From Elusimicrobiota bacterium (GTDB taxonomy: Bacteria > CG03 > SLGR01), in assembly GCA_003553445.1 (NCBI GenBank), contig PWEK01000061.1:1-64000 (forward strand): a stretch of 64,000 nucleotides of DNA, written 5' to 3'. Positions 9,297 to 17,787 of the stretch are shown here, one piece after another. The notes under the pieces were generated by a model. The model searched no databases. It was given only the letters and a program-made list of their open reading frames with translations, and was not told the DNA's origin. Position 1 is the stretch's first letter; each line of letters opens with the position of its first letter. The position numbers and the translations under genes are program-made.

Positions 9297-10042
9297 TTTA
9301 CCACCACCGCTCCGTTTATTTCTTCACCTCCGACTTTAACCAGCCGCAAATCAACATATTCAAGTTCACCCTCTTTACTTATATGTTTTTCACTTACCTT
9401 TTCTGTCAAAAAAATACTTCTTTTTATATTAACTTCATCTAAATCTTCAACAACAGGCCACTTGCAATAAAAACCCTCTTTTAAGTATATAATTATCTCA
9501 TTCCTGTAGTTTATGTCAACAGCACTTATTCTATCATAAAAAGAGCTCTCAATTCTATTGATTTTTTCAGTTAAATCCACAAGCTTCTTAAGAGCGTCTC
9601 CATCCTCTGATTTAAAAAGCAAAAAACCATCTGCCTCCCCCGGAAAATAATCGCCTTTTTCTGTAACCACATGGCTCTCTCCGTCAATGATTGTATACCC
9701 CACAGGCTTTTTTTCTTCTATATCTATCTTTAGAGAATCAGGAAAATCCCTCCTGACTTTAGCTTTACTTACAAACTCAAACTTCTGCAGTTTTCTTTCA
9801 TAATACGATGTGTCTATGGCCAAAATGTTGCGTCCGTCCTTAAAATCGAGCGCTTCAGTCAACCTGTCTTCAGACATAAACACATTTCCCTTAATGATTA
9901 TTTTATCCGAATCAAGATTAAGGTAATCCCAGTTTATCAAAAATCTCCAGCAGAATCTTCCGCCAACTGCTGTTACCATTAAAATAAAGATCCACTTAAA
10001 AAAAACAGACGCCCTTTTTTTTCTAAGTCTTTTCCGACGCAC
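9293..10042 (-). CDS. ftsQ: Cell division protein FtsQ/DivIB
   Basis: Bitopic membrane protein of the divisome core complex FtsQ-FtsL-FtsB. The 249-residue protein has a basic cytoplasmic start (RRKRLRKKR), one transmembrane segment around residues 14-34, then a POTRA domain starting near IIIKGNVFMSEDRL (about 47-60) and the FtsQ beta domain. Identification rests on topology, the POTRA-like segment with the KAKVRRDFPDSLKIDIEEKKP block, and its place between ddl and ftsA. The start codon is GTG at 10042, inside the 3' end of ddl (20-nt overlap). Confidence 0.93.
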   Translation of the reverse strand: MRRKRLRKKRASVFFKWIFILMVTAVGGRFCWRFLINWDYLNLDSDKIIIKGNVFMSEDRLTEALDFKDGRNILAIDTSYYERKLQKFEFVSKAKVRRDFPDSLKIDIEEKKPVGYTIIDGESHVVTEKGDYFPGEADGFLLFKSEDGDALKKLVDLTEKINRIESSFYDRISAVDINYRNEIIIYLKEGFYCKWPVVEDLDEVNIKRSIFLTEKVSEKHISKEGELEYVDLRLVKVGGEEINGAVVVK

Positions 10043-10928
10043 TTTTTATTATTCTCAATATGAGCTCGGGAAAGTCTATCCCCGCATATCCTGCCGCTTC
10101 CGGAAGCAGGCTGGTGGAAGTCATTCCCGGAATCGTATTTATTTCAAGCACATATATGTCATCCCCGTCCACCCTGAAATCGACTCTCCCCATATGGCTG
10201 CAACCGGCTGTCTCATAGGCCCTTACGGCCACCTCTTGAATTTTACTGTATAGCTTACCACCGGAATCTTCCATTTCCCTATGCACCGACATACCACGGG
10301 AGTATTTTGCCTCATAATCATAAAAAGAATTTTTGGAAAATATTTCCAGTACCGGCAGGGGCTCTCCATCTATAATCCCGACCGTCACTTCCCTGCCGGG
10401 AATATATTTCTCGGCTATCACTTTTTCACCTTCTCTGCTTGCAGCATCATAAGATTCCTGAATCTGTTCATTTTTTTTTACAATTGAGGTTGCTATTGCC
10501 GATCCGGATGAAACCGGTTTTATTACAACCGGCAGTTTAATATTTAAATCCGAAGCTGAGTTCATTTCTTGCCAGCGCGGCGTTTTTATTCCGTGATACT
10601 CAAATAACTTCTTGCACATTATCTTGTCCATACAGAGGGCAGAAGATAAAACCCCGCTTCCTGTATAAGGTATTTTCAGAATCTCCAGCAGACCCTGCAT
10701 ACACCCGTTCTCCCCCGATCCTCCATGCATAGCTATAAAGACTAGATCCGGTTGCTCCTTTATCAGCTCCGGGATAAAATCATCCCGGGCATCAACAAGA
10801 GAATGGTTAATACCCAGCTTCTCCAGAGCGTCTTTTATGCTTCCGGCTGTTTTTAAAGACACCTCACGTTCTGCCGACCCCCCCCCCGTCAGAACCACTA
10901 CTTTTCCAAAAGAGTCACTCAAAGCCAT
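10023..10928 (-). CDS. ddl: D-alanine--D-alanine ligase
   Basis: ATP-grasp ligase that makes the D-Ala-D-Ala dipeptide for murein precursors. 301 residues, normal for DdlB-type enzymes. Visible motifs are GGGSAEREVSLK (15-26), the ATP-grasp lysine region VVIKPVSSGSA, and the C-terminal VLEINTIPGMTSTSLLPEAA that carries the Mg2+ ligands and D-Ala binding residues. The motif GGGS is encoded by an uninterrupted run of ten G on the coding strand, which is unusual inside a conserved coding motif. The start ATG 10928 overlaps the end of murB by 14 nt. ddl followed by ftsQ is the classical dcw order. Confidence 0.97.
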   Translation of the reverse strand: MALSDSFGKVVVLTGGGSAEREVSLKTAGSIKDALEKLGINHSLVDARDDFIPELIKEQPDLVFIAMHGGSGENGCMQGLLEILKIPYTGSGVLSSALCMDKIMCKKLFEYHGIKTPRWQEMNSASDLNIKLPVVIKPVSSGSAIATSIVKKNEQIQESYDAASREGEKVIAEKYIPGREVTVGIIDGEPLPVLEIFSKNSFYDYEAKYSRGMSVHREMEDSGGKLYSKIQEVAVRAYETAGCSHMGRVDFRVDGDDIYVLEINTIPGMTSTSLLPEAAGYAGIDFPELILRIIKSASEKT

Positions 10929-11781
10929 CTCCCATCAGATCAATTTCAAGCTCCAGTTCTATACCCTTTTTCCGCCTCACAGTATCTTTTATTCTTTTTA
11001 TTAATTTCCATATATCTTCAGGGGATGCATTGCCCATGTTTATTATGAAATTTGCATGTTTTTCTGAAACCCGGGCATCCCCCTGAGAAAACCCTGACAT
11101 GCCTGCGGAGTCAATAATCTTACCTGCGGAAAAACCTTTAGGGTTTTTAAAAACACACCCGCAGCTTTTATACTGTATAGGCTGTCTTTTTCTTTTTTCC
11201 TTCTTCAGCTTATGTATTTTTTTAATTATATCAGTTTCATTACCTCTTTTCAATTTAAATTCACACGAAACTATAATGCCATCAGGCTGTATATCACATC
11301 TCCGGTATGAAAAATTAATTGAGCCTTTATCCATAAACCTAAAGGCCCCATTTATAAAAACTTCAACTCTTTCAACGGCAGAGCCTATCCAGTCATTCTT
11401 TGAACCGCTGTTGCCTTTAAGAGCGCCTCCCACCGTACCGGGTATACCGGCTAAAAACTCCAGCCCCGAAAGAGAATTTTCGGCAGCTTTCTGCACAGTC
11501 CTCTGAAGGTCTGCGCCCGCACCCGCTCTAAGAAAAGAACCATCAAGCTTAATACTTTCAAACTCTCCCCTAAGCAAAATCACCGCGCCCTGATACCCGC
11601 GACCGCTTATCAATAGATTAAATCCCTTACCTAGAACACGCCAGGGAATTTTTTTCTTATTTAGCTCCTCTATAACTCCTGCCAGCTCCGTGCGCCTTTT
11701 AACTTCTATCAGTTCTTTGGCTCTGCCGGCGCAACCGAAACCCGAAAGATTCTTTAACTCAGCATCCCGTATTCTTTTCAT
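10915..11781 (-). CDS. murB: UDP-N-acetylenolpyruvoylglucosamine reductase
   Basis: FAD- and NADPH-dependent reductase that forms UDP-N-acetylmuramic acid in the cytoplasm. 288 residues, the size of the short (type II) MurB. FAD-binding segment WRVLGKGFNLLI near residue 47, GIPGTVGGALKGNSGS in the middle, and the catalytic segment SCGCVFKNP near residue 208. In this last motif a cysteine stands where serine is typical in the E. coli enzyme; Cys at this site is known in some type II MurB. ATG 11781 overlaps the murC stop as ATGA. Confidence 0.96.
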   Translation of the reverse strand: MKRIRDAELKNLSGFGCAGRAKELIEVKRRTELAGVIEELNKKKIPWRVLGKGFNLLISGRGYQGAVILLRGEFESIKLDGSFLRAGAGADLQRTVQKAAENSLSGLEFLAGIPGTVGGALKGNSGSKNDWIGSAVERVEVFINGAFRFMDKGSINFSYRRCDIQPDGIIVSCEFKLKRGNETDIIKKIHKLKKEKRKRQPIQYKSCGCVFKNPKGFSAGKIIDSAGMSGFSQGDARVSEKHANFIINMGNASPEDIWKLIKRIKDTVRRKKGIELELEIDLMGDGFE

Positions 11782-13136
11782 CTTTTAAGAATTTCAAAGG
11801 GGATCGAATTTATATCTCCCGCCCCCAGTGTAATGCATATATCACCCGGAGTTAAATTATTTTCCAATTCTTCTAATAAATCCCTTCTTGAAGGGAAATA
11901 TTTCACACGTTTTTCATCTTCAAACTCCCTTACAATCAACTCCGAAGTCACACCTTCTATCGGGGGTTCACCAGCTCCGTAGATCGACGTTATGTATACC
12001 ATATCGGCAGAACTGAAGGCCTCGGGAAACTCAGTAAATAAATCCCGGGTTCTTGAATACCTGTGCGGTTGAAAAACAGCGATAATTCGCCTTTCGGGAT
12101 ATATGTCATTCAGGCTTGAAAGCGAAAGTTTTATTTCCGAAGGGTGGTGAGCATAATCATCATAAAAAAGAATTCCGCCTTTTTCGCCCGCTTTCTCAAG
12201 CCGCCTGCCCACACCCTCATAACATGCTATACCCCCTTTAAGTTTTTCAAAATCCAACCCCATCTCCATACCCACGGCAATTGCCGCAAGAGAGTTCAGT
12301 ATGTTATGCATACCGGAGCTTTTTATTTCAACTACACCAAGTTTACTGCCCTTGCTGCATGCTGTATATACAGACTTTCCCGCCGCCAATTCGCAATCAA
12401 CCGCGTAATAATCGTTTGAACTCTTTAAGCCGTATGTTTTATATGGCCTCCTTAGGGCGGGAATTATCTTCCTGACGTTCTCATCATCTCCGAAAAGAAC
12501 CGAAAAACCATAAAAAGGAACCTTGTTCAAAAAGCGGGTGTATATCTCTCTTACTGAATTCATATCCTTATAATAATCCATATGGTCGTTATCAATACTT
12601 GTAACAACCCCGATAGTTGGAGAATAATGAAGAAAGGAACCGTCACTTTCATCGGCCTCAGCGGCTATAAACTCCCCCTTGCCCAGTTTTACGCTGCTTT
12701 TTAAGTTTTTTATAAGTCCTCCTACTACCACCGTTGGATCAAGCCCCGATTCTAAAAGCATCATTCCAATCAAAGATGTGGTTGTCGTCTTTCCATGCGT
12801 ACCCGCAACACATATGGAATATTTAATTCTCATAAGCTCTGCAAGCATCTCGGCCCTGGGTATTACTGGTATCTTTTTTTCATGGGATTCAGCAACCTCG
12901 CTGTTGTCTTCTTTTATCGCGGAAGAAACCACCACCACATGGGGCTCTTTAATATTTTTTCGGGAATGCCCTATCTTTATATCCGCCCCCATCTTTCTGA
13001 GACGACGGACTGCCGCGGATTCCTTCATATCCGAACCGCTTACCTGATATCCAAGGTTCAACAGCATCTCAGCTATACCGCTCATGCCGCTGCCGCCGAT
13101 TCCCACAAAATATATTCTGTTTATTTTTTCAAACAC
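11778..13136 (-). CDS. murC: UDP-N-acetylmuramate--L-alanine ligase
   Basis: First amino-acid ligase of the murein pathway, adding L-Ala to UDP-MurNAc. 452 residues. N-terminal Rossmann motif GIGGSGMSGIAEML (12-25), ATP P-loop GTHGKTTT (about 113-120), the central EADESDGSF metal-binding block and DDYAHHPSEI toward the C-terminal domain are all present and diagnostic of MurC rather than MurD, E or F. GTG start at 13136 after a 48-nt spacer from murG. The stop overlaps murB. Confidence 0.98.
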   Translation of the reverse strand: MFEKINRIYFVGIGGSGMSGIAEMLLNLGYQVSGSDMKESAAVRRLRKMGADIKIGHSRKNIKEPHVVVVSSAIKEDNSEVAESHEKKIPVIPRAEMLAELMRIKYSICVAGTHGKTTTTSLIGMMLLESGLDPTVVVGGLIKNLKSSVKLGKGEFIAAEADESDGSFLHYSPTIGVVTSIDNDHMDYYKDMNSVREIYTRFLNKVPFYGFSVLFGDDENVRKIIPALRRPYKTYGLKSSNDYYAVDCELAAGKSVYTACSKGSKLGVVEIKSSGMHNILNSLAAIAVGMEMGLDFEKLKGGIACYEGVGRRLEKAGEKGGILFYDDYAHHPSEIKLSLSSLNDIYPERRIIAVFQPHRYSRTRDLFTEFPEAFSSADMVYITSIYGAGEPPIEGVTSELIVREFEDEKRVKYFPSRRDLLEELENNLTPGDICITLGAGDINSIPFEILKR

Positions 13137-13184
13137 AACCTCTCCTTATGCCTTATAAAGACAAGGGCTTTTCCTTTACTGAGT

Positions 13185-14294
13185 TTACACATATCTAATA
13201 ATTTCCCGCGACAATCTTTCACAAGCAGTTTTAAATCGCTCTCCCAGAGCGGCGGCTTTCCGCCCCATCTCTCCGCGAACACCAGGCTCTTTAATAATAG
13301 GAATGAGCCTTAAAGCCAAACCCTCACCGCTTAGCTGCTCCTCCGAGTGCGAAAGGGCAGCACCAGCTCTGCGAAGAGGCTTTGCGTTAAGCAACTGATG
13401 CTGGGAAGCTGCCTCCGGATAGGGAACAAGCACAGCCGGTTTTCCCAATGCAGAAATTTCCGCTACTGTAGTCGCTCCCGCGCGGGCAATAACAATATCG
13501 CAAGCCCCGTATGCATATTCCATACGGGTGATATATTTATATACCTTAGCCTTAAACCCTTCTTTTTGATACTCTCTCTTAACCTTCTCATAATTTCTGC
13601 GCCCGCATATATGTACAAACTGAATTTTATTTTTTACGCCATCTAAATATGGAAGCATTCCTAGCATTGAGAGATTTATGGCCTGTGAACCGAGGGATCC
13701 GCCGAAAACCAATATGGTTATTCTATCAGCAGATAAATCAAAAAACCGTATGGATTCTTCTCTGGTTACCTCAAACAAGGATTTTCTTACCGGATTCCCT
13801 GTTAAAACAGTTTTATTGGACGGAAAATAAGATCGCGATGCGCAGAAAGAAACAGCAATTCTGTCAGCAAAAAGAGCAAGAAATTTATTAGCCATTCCCG
13901 GAAAATAATTCTGCTCATGCAAAACCACCGGAATTCTCATTATTTTAGCCGCAATTACAACGGGTACGGAAGTATACGCCCCAAAAGCCATAACCACCCC
14001 GGGGTTTATTTTTCTGAGTCTTATAACTGACTCAAGAACTCCCAATGACATTCTAAATATAAACCGGCAGATATGCCATACTTTCTTTCTCGGAAGCGGC
14101 GCCGAAGATATCCTGTAGTATCTGTACCCCGAACTTTTAAGAACACGCGCAGCCAGCGGTCTTTTATCTACAAGAAAATAAATCGAACCTCTGTCAAGCG
14201 AACCGCATAACTCATCCGCGACACAAATCCCGGGGTAAATATGCCCCGCGGTTCCCCCCACGTTTATAACTACTCTCCTTTTCTTATTTTTCAT
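13185..14294 (-). CDS. murG: UDP-GlcNAc:undecaprenyl-PP-MurNAc-pentapeptide GlcNAc transferase
   Basis: Peripheral membrane GT28 glycosyltransferase that converts lipid I to lipid II. 369 residues. The N-terminal glycine-rich loop reads GGTAGHIYPG (13-22), the second loop FGGSLGSQAINLSM lies near 193, and the UDP-GlcNAc site ARAGATTVAEISALGKPAVLVPYP lies near 280. The start ATG 14294 overlaps the ftsW stop by 4 nt. Standard dcw position between ftsW and murC. The stop is followed by a 48-nt gap, the largest inside the murein part of the cluster apart from that between ftsA and ftsZ. Confidence 0.98.
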   Translation of the reverse strand: MKNKKRRVVINVGGTAGHIYPGICVADELCGSLDRGSIYFLVDKRPLAARVLKSSGYRYYRISSAPLPRKKVWHICRFIFRMSLGVLESVIRLRKINPGVVMAFGAYTSVPVVIAAKIMRIPVVLHEQNYFPGMANKFLALFADRIAVSFCASRSYFPSNKTVLTGNPVRKSLFEVTREESIRFFDLSADRITILVFGGSLGSQAINLSMLGMLPYLDGVKNKIQFVHICGRRNYEKVKREYQKEGFKAKVYKYITRMEYAYGACDIVIARAGATTVAEISALGKPAVLVPYPEAASQHQLLNAKPLRRAGAALSHSEEQLSGEGLALRLIPIIKEPGVRGEMGRKAAALGERFKTACERLSREIIRYV

Positions 14295-15409
14295 TTTTTT
14301 ACGCCCCTGGAGATATTAAGTATTATTCCCACGGCTAACATGTTAACAAAAAGCGATGTACCCCCAAAGCTGATGAAAGGAAGAGAAAGGCCTTTGGTGG
14401 GCAGGATTCCGGTAACAACCCCCATATTTATCACCGCCTGAAATGTAATAAGAAAAGTCAAACCCGAAGCCATTACCCGCGCCAGATAATCCCCGTGCCT
14501 GAAAGCTATTCTCATGCCCCTCCAGGCAAAAACCATAAACAGAAGAAGCACCCCCGCGGTCCCTACAAACCCCAGCTCCTGTCCGATTATAGCATATATA
14601 AAATCCGTATGAACCTCCGGAAGATAAAACAGCTTCTGCTGGCCTCCTCCCATACCCACACCGGTCAAGCCTCCCGCGCCGAGCGCAGTCAGCGACTGCG
14701 CAAGCTGAAACCCCGACCCGGTTAAACTTTCAAAAGGATTCATAAAAGAAATAACTCTTTCTTTTCTGTAACCGTAGGATAGAACCCCGTAAAGTAAAAA
14801 AGGTATAAAAAATATCATCCACATAAAAAGGTATTTAAGTTTAACACCTCCCAGGAACAACATACCTACAGTTAAAACGATAATGAGTACCGTACTGCCG
14901 AAATCCGGCTGCATATATATTAACAAGGCTGTCGTAAAAACAAGCACCAGGGGGGGGAAAAGGTCTTTCGTGAAAAAACCGGATCTGGAGAATTTTCTGT
15001 CCATAACACCCGCCATATATATAACCACCCCCACCTTTGCAAATTCGGAAGGCTGAAAACCGACCGGGCCCATCCTTATCCATCTTCTCGCACCCCCTAC
15101 GGAATGACCTATGCCCGGAATAAGCACAACCGCCAGAACTATTATCATAAAAAACATTCCCGCAGTGGAAATTACAGCCCATTTTCTGTAGTTTATTGTC
15201 ATCCCCAGATAAAGAGCCGCCAAACTTAAAAGGGCCCATACAAATTGCCTGAAGGCAAAATAATACATGCTTCCGTAATTTTCGTGCGCCACTATGGCAG
15301 AAGAGCTAAAAACCATAATCAACCCAAATACCATAAGGATTATTGTAACTGCCAGAAGCAGACTATCTATGGATGAGACAGCTCTTCTTCTGCGGTTTCT
15401 TTTACCCAT
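14291..15409 (-). CDS. ftsW: Lipid II polymerase FtsW (SEDS family)
   Basis: SEDS-family peptidoglycan glycosyltransferase of the divisome. 372 residues with about ten transmembrane segments. Family motifs visible include GIGHSVGGARRWI, GPVGFQPSEFAK (near 148-159), LPEVHTDFIYAIIGQELGF (near 268) and the C-terminal LPTKGLSLPFISFGGTSL. The catalytic aspartate region and the PSE motif support FtsW/RodA; the dcw location decides for FtsW. The start overlaps the 3' end of murD by 43 nt, a rather long overlap, so a start a few codons downstream cannot be excluded. Confidence 0.97.
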   Translation of the reverse strand: MGKRNRRRRAVSSIDSLLLAVTIILMVFGLIMVFSSSAIVAHENYGSMYYFAFRQFVWALLSLAALYLGMTINYRKWAVISTAGMFFMIIVLAVVLIPGIGHSVGGARRWIRMGPVGFQPSEFAKVGVVIYMAGVMDRKFSRSGFFTKDLFPPLVLVFTTALLIYMQPDFGSTVLIIVLTVGMLFLGGVKLKYLFMWMIFFIPFLLYGVLSYGYRKERVISFMNPFESLTGSGFQLAQSLTALGAGGLTGVGMGGGQQKLFYLPEVHTDFIYAIIGQELGFVGTAGVLLLFMVFAWRGMRIAFRHGDYLARVMASGLTFLITFQAVINMGVVTGILPTKGLSLPFISFGGTSLFVNMLAVGIILNISRGVKK

Positions 15410-16701
15410 TTTTTAAACTTCTCTCCTCTTTCAGCAAAATCGCTGAACTCATCAAAACTCTCCCCTCCGGGAGAAAGAAGGACGGTACAACCCGGAAAGG
15501 CCAGTTTTACAGACTCTCTTACAGCAGCATAAAGGCTCTTTTTCTTTATAACATTTACCCCTTTAGGTATTTTCTCCATATATTCATCTGCCGACTCCCC
15601 GAACACCACCACGGTTGAAACCTTACCCTTTATCTTACCCCATAAGGGCATATAATCCTGCTTTTTTGACCTCCCCCCCATTAATAAAATCAAAGGCCTC
15701 TCAAAACTGTCAACAGCTCTGCTTACCGCATTTAAGTTTGTCGCCTTTGAATCATTGACATATTTAACCCCGCTGTATTTTCCGACGAACTCGCACCTGT
15801 TAAGCGGAAATCTGTAATCTGAAAAATCTTTTAACCCCCTTTTCTGAAGTGCTTCGCATGCAGCCAAACTGGCCAGATAGTTTTCGATATTATGCGCAGA
15901 GTTTATTTCTTCGGGTATTTTACCGTAATAACTGCCGTCATACATTATTTCATTTCCTGACACGTAAAAACCCCTCTTAATATCTCTTTCAGCGGAAAAA
16001 AAGATTTTCTTGCAATCCAGGCCTTTTTTAAATTTTTCAATATTCTCTGTCTCTGCATTTAAAACGGCCGTTTTCTCTCTTTCCATGCGCTCAAACATCT
16101 TTCTTTTTGAATTTACATACTCGGAATAACTGCCGTGCCACTTCAGATGTTCCGGATAAAGATTTAATAATACCCCGACTTCCGGTTTTAATGAGGGAGA
16201 ATAGGTTATCTGATAGCTGGAGACTTCAAGAACAAGAATATCCCCTTCTTCTATATTATCCACGATACTGGTAAGAGGTATACCGATATTTCCCGCAAGA
16301 GAGGCACCGGTCAAATATGATATCATTGTTGCGGTTGTTGTTTTTCCGTTTGTTCCCGTAACTCCAACTACCTTTACAGGCGGCAAAAACCGCAATCCCA
16401 ATTCAAGTTCTGCGATTACTTCGATATTCATTTCTGACGCATTTTTCAGCACAGGATTTTGCGGCATTATTCCGGGACTTGTTACAATTTGATCAAAAGA
16501 TCCTACATCTATATTTGACGGATCTTCGCCAAATATATATTCCACCGGGGATAATTCATCAGAGCCTCTTTCGATTTTTTCCCGGGTTTTAGAGTCGTAT
16601 GCCGTTACCGCGGCTCCCCTGCTTGAAAGCAGCCTGCATGCCGCCCGCCCGCTTTTCCCATACCCGACTACCAGAATTTTTTTATTTTTATACTCTTTCA
16701 T
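15367..16701 (-). CDS. murD: UDP-N-acetylmuramoyl-L-alanine--D-glutamate ligase
   Basis: Adds D-glutamate to UDP-MurNAc-L-Ala. 444 residues. N-terminal VVGYGKSGRAACRLL replaces a classical Rossmann site, the P-loop is GVTGTNGKTTT (near 113-123), followed by the EVSSYQ motif characteristic of MurD, YLNL-type LNLYPEHLKWHGS, and the NDSKATNLNAV block. These separate it clearly from MurC, E and F. ATG 16701 overlaps the mraY stop as ATGA. The 3' end contains the start of ftsW. Confidence 0.98.
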   Translation of the reverse strand: MKEYKNKKILVVGYGKSGRAACRLLSSRGAAVTAYDSKTREKIERGSDELSPVEYIFGEDPSNIDVGSFDQIVTSPGIMPQNPVLKNASEMNIEVIAELELGLRFLPPVKVVGVTGTNGKTTTATMISYLTGASLAGNIGIPLTSIVDNIEEGDILVLEVSSYQITYSPSLKPEVGVLLNLYPEHLKWHGSYSEYVNSKRKMFERMEREKTAVLNAETENIEKFKKGLDCKKIFFSAERDIKRGFYVSGNEIMYDGSYYGKIPEEINSAHNIENYLASLAACEALQKRGLKDFSDYRFPLNRCEFVGKYSGVKYVNDSKATNLNAVSRAVDSFERPLILLMGGRSKKQDYMPLWGKIKGKVSTVVVFGESADEYMEKIPKGVNVIKKKSLYAAVRESVKLAFPGCTVLLSPGGESFDEFSDFAERGEKFKKWVKETAEEELSHP

Positions 16702-17783
16702 CTCAACTTTATTGTCGAAAGCGCTATAAGAGAAAGAACAATTGAAATAATCCAGAACCTTACAACCACCTGGGGTTCACTCCACCCCTTCAATTCAAAA
16801 TGATGGTGAAGAGGCGCCATCTTGAAAAGCCGCTTTTTCTTCCACCTGTAACTCACAACCTGTATAACAACTGACATAATCTCTATGAGAAAAACCCCTC
16901 CCGCAATTATAAGAAGCGCTTCCTGCTTTATTATGAGAGCTATTATCCCAATTGCCCCCCCCATAAAGAGTGAACCTGTATCCCCCATAAAAACCTTGGC
17001 GGGAAAAATATTGAACCATAAAAAACCAAGCCCCGCTCCGCAAAGCGCTGTCAGGTAAATACTCAGCTCACCGGAACCTGGAACATGAGGTAAAAAAAGG
17101 TACTCGCTAAACTCCGCATGTCCCGCAATATATGCTAAAACCGCATAAGCCATTGCGGCGCATATAACCCCTCCTATGGCAAGCCCGTCAAGCCCGTCAG
17201 TGATGTTCACCGCATTTGATGTAGCTATTACCGTAATTATTACAAAACAAATATAAAATTGCCCCAGATTTATAAATAGATCTTTGAAGAAAGGCATCGC
17301 TACAGCATAAGGCTGAGAGGGAAAAGGAGGATTTATATATAAAAATGAGGCAAGGGCCAGCCCTAAAATAAGCTGCCAGGCCAGCTTTACCGCGGGAACG
17401 ATACCCTTTGTGTCTTTTTTGGATGTTTTCATATAATCATCAAAGAATCCAAGCAGACCAAGCCAGAGACTGCCTATTATAACAATAATTACATAAACAT
17501 TATCAAGCCGGGCCCAAAGCAAAACGGAAATAAGCAAAGAAATTATAATAATCAGCCCTCCCATTGTGGGGGTGCCTTCTTTTTTGCTGTGCCCTTCGGG
17601 ACTGCCTTCTCTTATTACCTGTATTTTCTGAGAACCTTTAAGCTTTTTTATTACTGCCGGAGCAATCAAAAAATTTATGATCATTGCCGTTATAAATGCA
17701 AGAGCGGCTCTAAAGGTAATATACCTTAAAACATTAAGAGGAGAGAACAAGTCTCTCAACGGGAAAAATAAATGATACAGCAT
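16698..17783 (-). CDS. mraY: Phospho-N-acetylmuramoyl-pentapeptide transferase
   Basis: Polytopic membrane enzyme that transfers phospho-MurNAc-pentapeptide to undecaprenyl phosphate, forming lipid I. 361 residues with about ten transmembrane helices. Diagnostic motifs: GTPTMGG near 71, the Mg2+ binding FFDDYMKTSKKDTKG near 112, NAVNITDGLDGLA near 190, VFMGDTGSL near 264 and the histidine motif MAPLHHHFELKGW near 325. Only four bases separate it from murF upstream, and its stop overlaps murD. Complete and typical. Confidence 0.99.
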   Translation of the reverse strand: MLYHLFFPLRDLFSPLNVLRYITFRAALAFITAMIINFLIAPAVIKKLKGSQKIQVIREGSPEGHSKKEGTPTMGGLIIIISLLISVLLWARLDNVYVIIVIIGSLWLGLLGFFDDYMKTSKKDTKGIVPAVKLAWQLILGLALASFLYINPPFPSQPYAVAMPFFKDLFINLGQFYICFVIITVIATSNAVNITDGLDGLAIGGVICAAMAYAVLAYIAGHAEFSEYLFLPHVPGSGELSIYLTALCGAGLGFLWFNIFPAKVFMGDTGSLFMGGAIGIIALIIKQEALLIIAGGVFLIEIMSVVIQVVSYRWKKKRLFKMAPLHHHFELKGWSEPQVVVRFWIISIVLSLIALSTIKLR

Positions 17784-17787
17784 AAGT

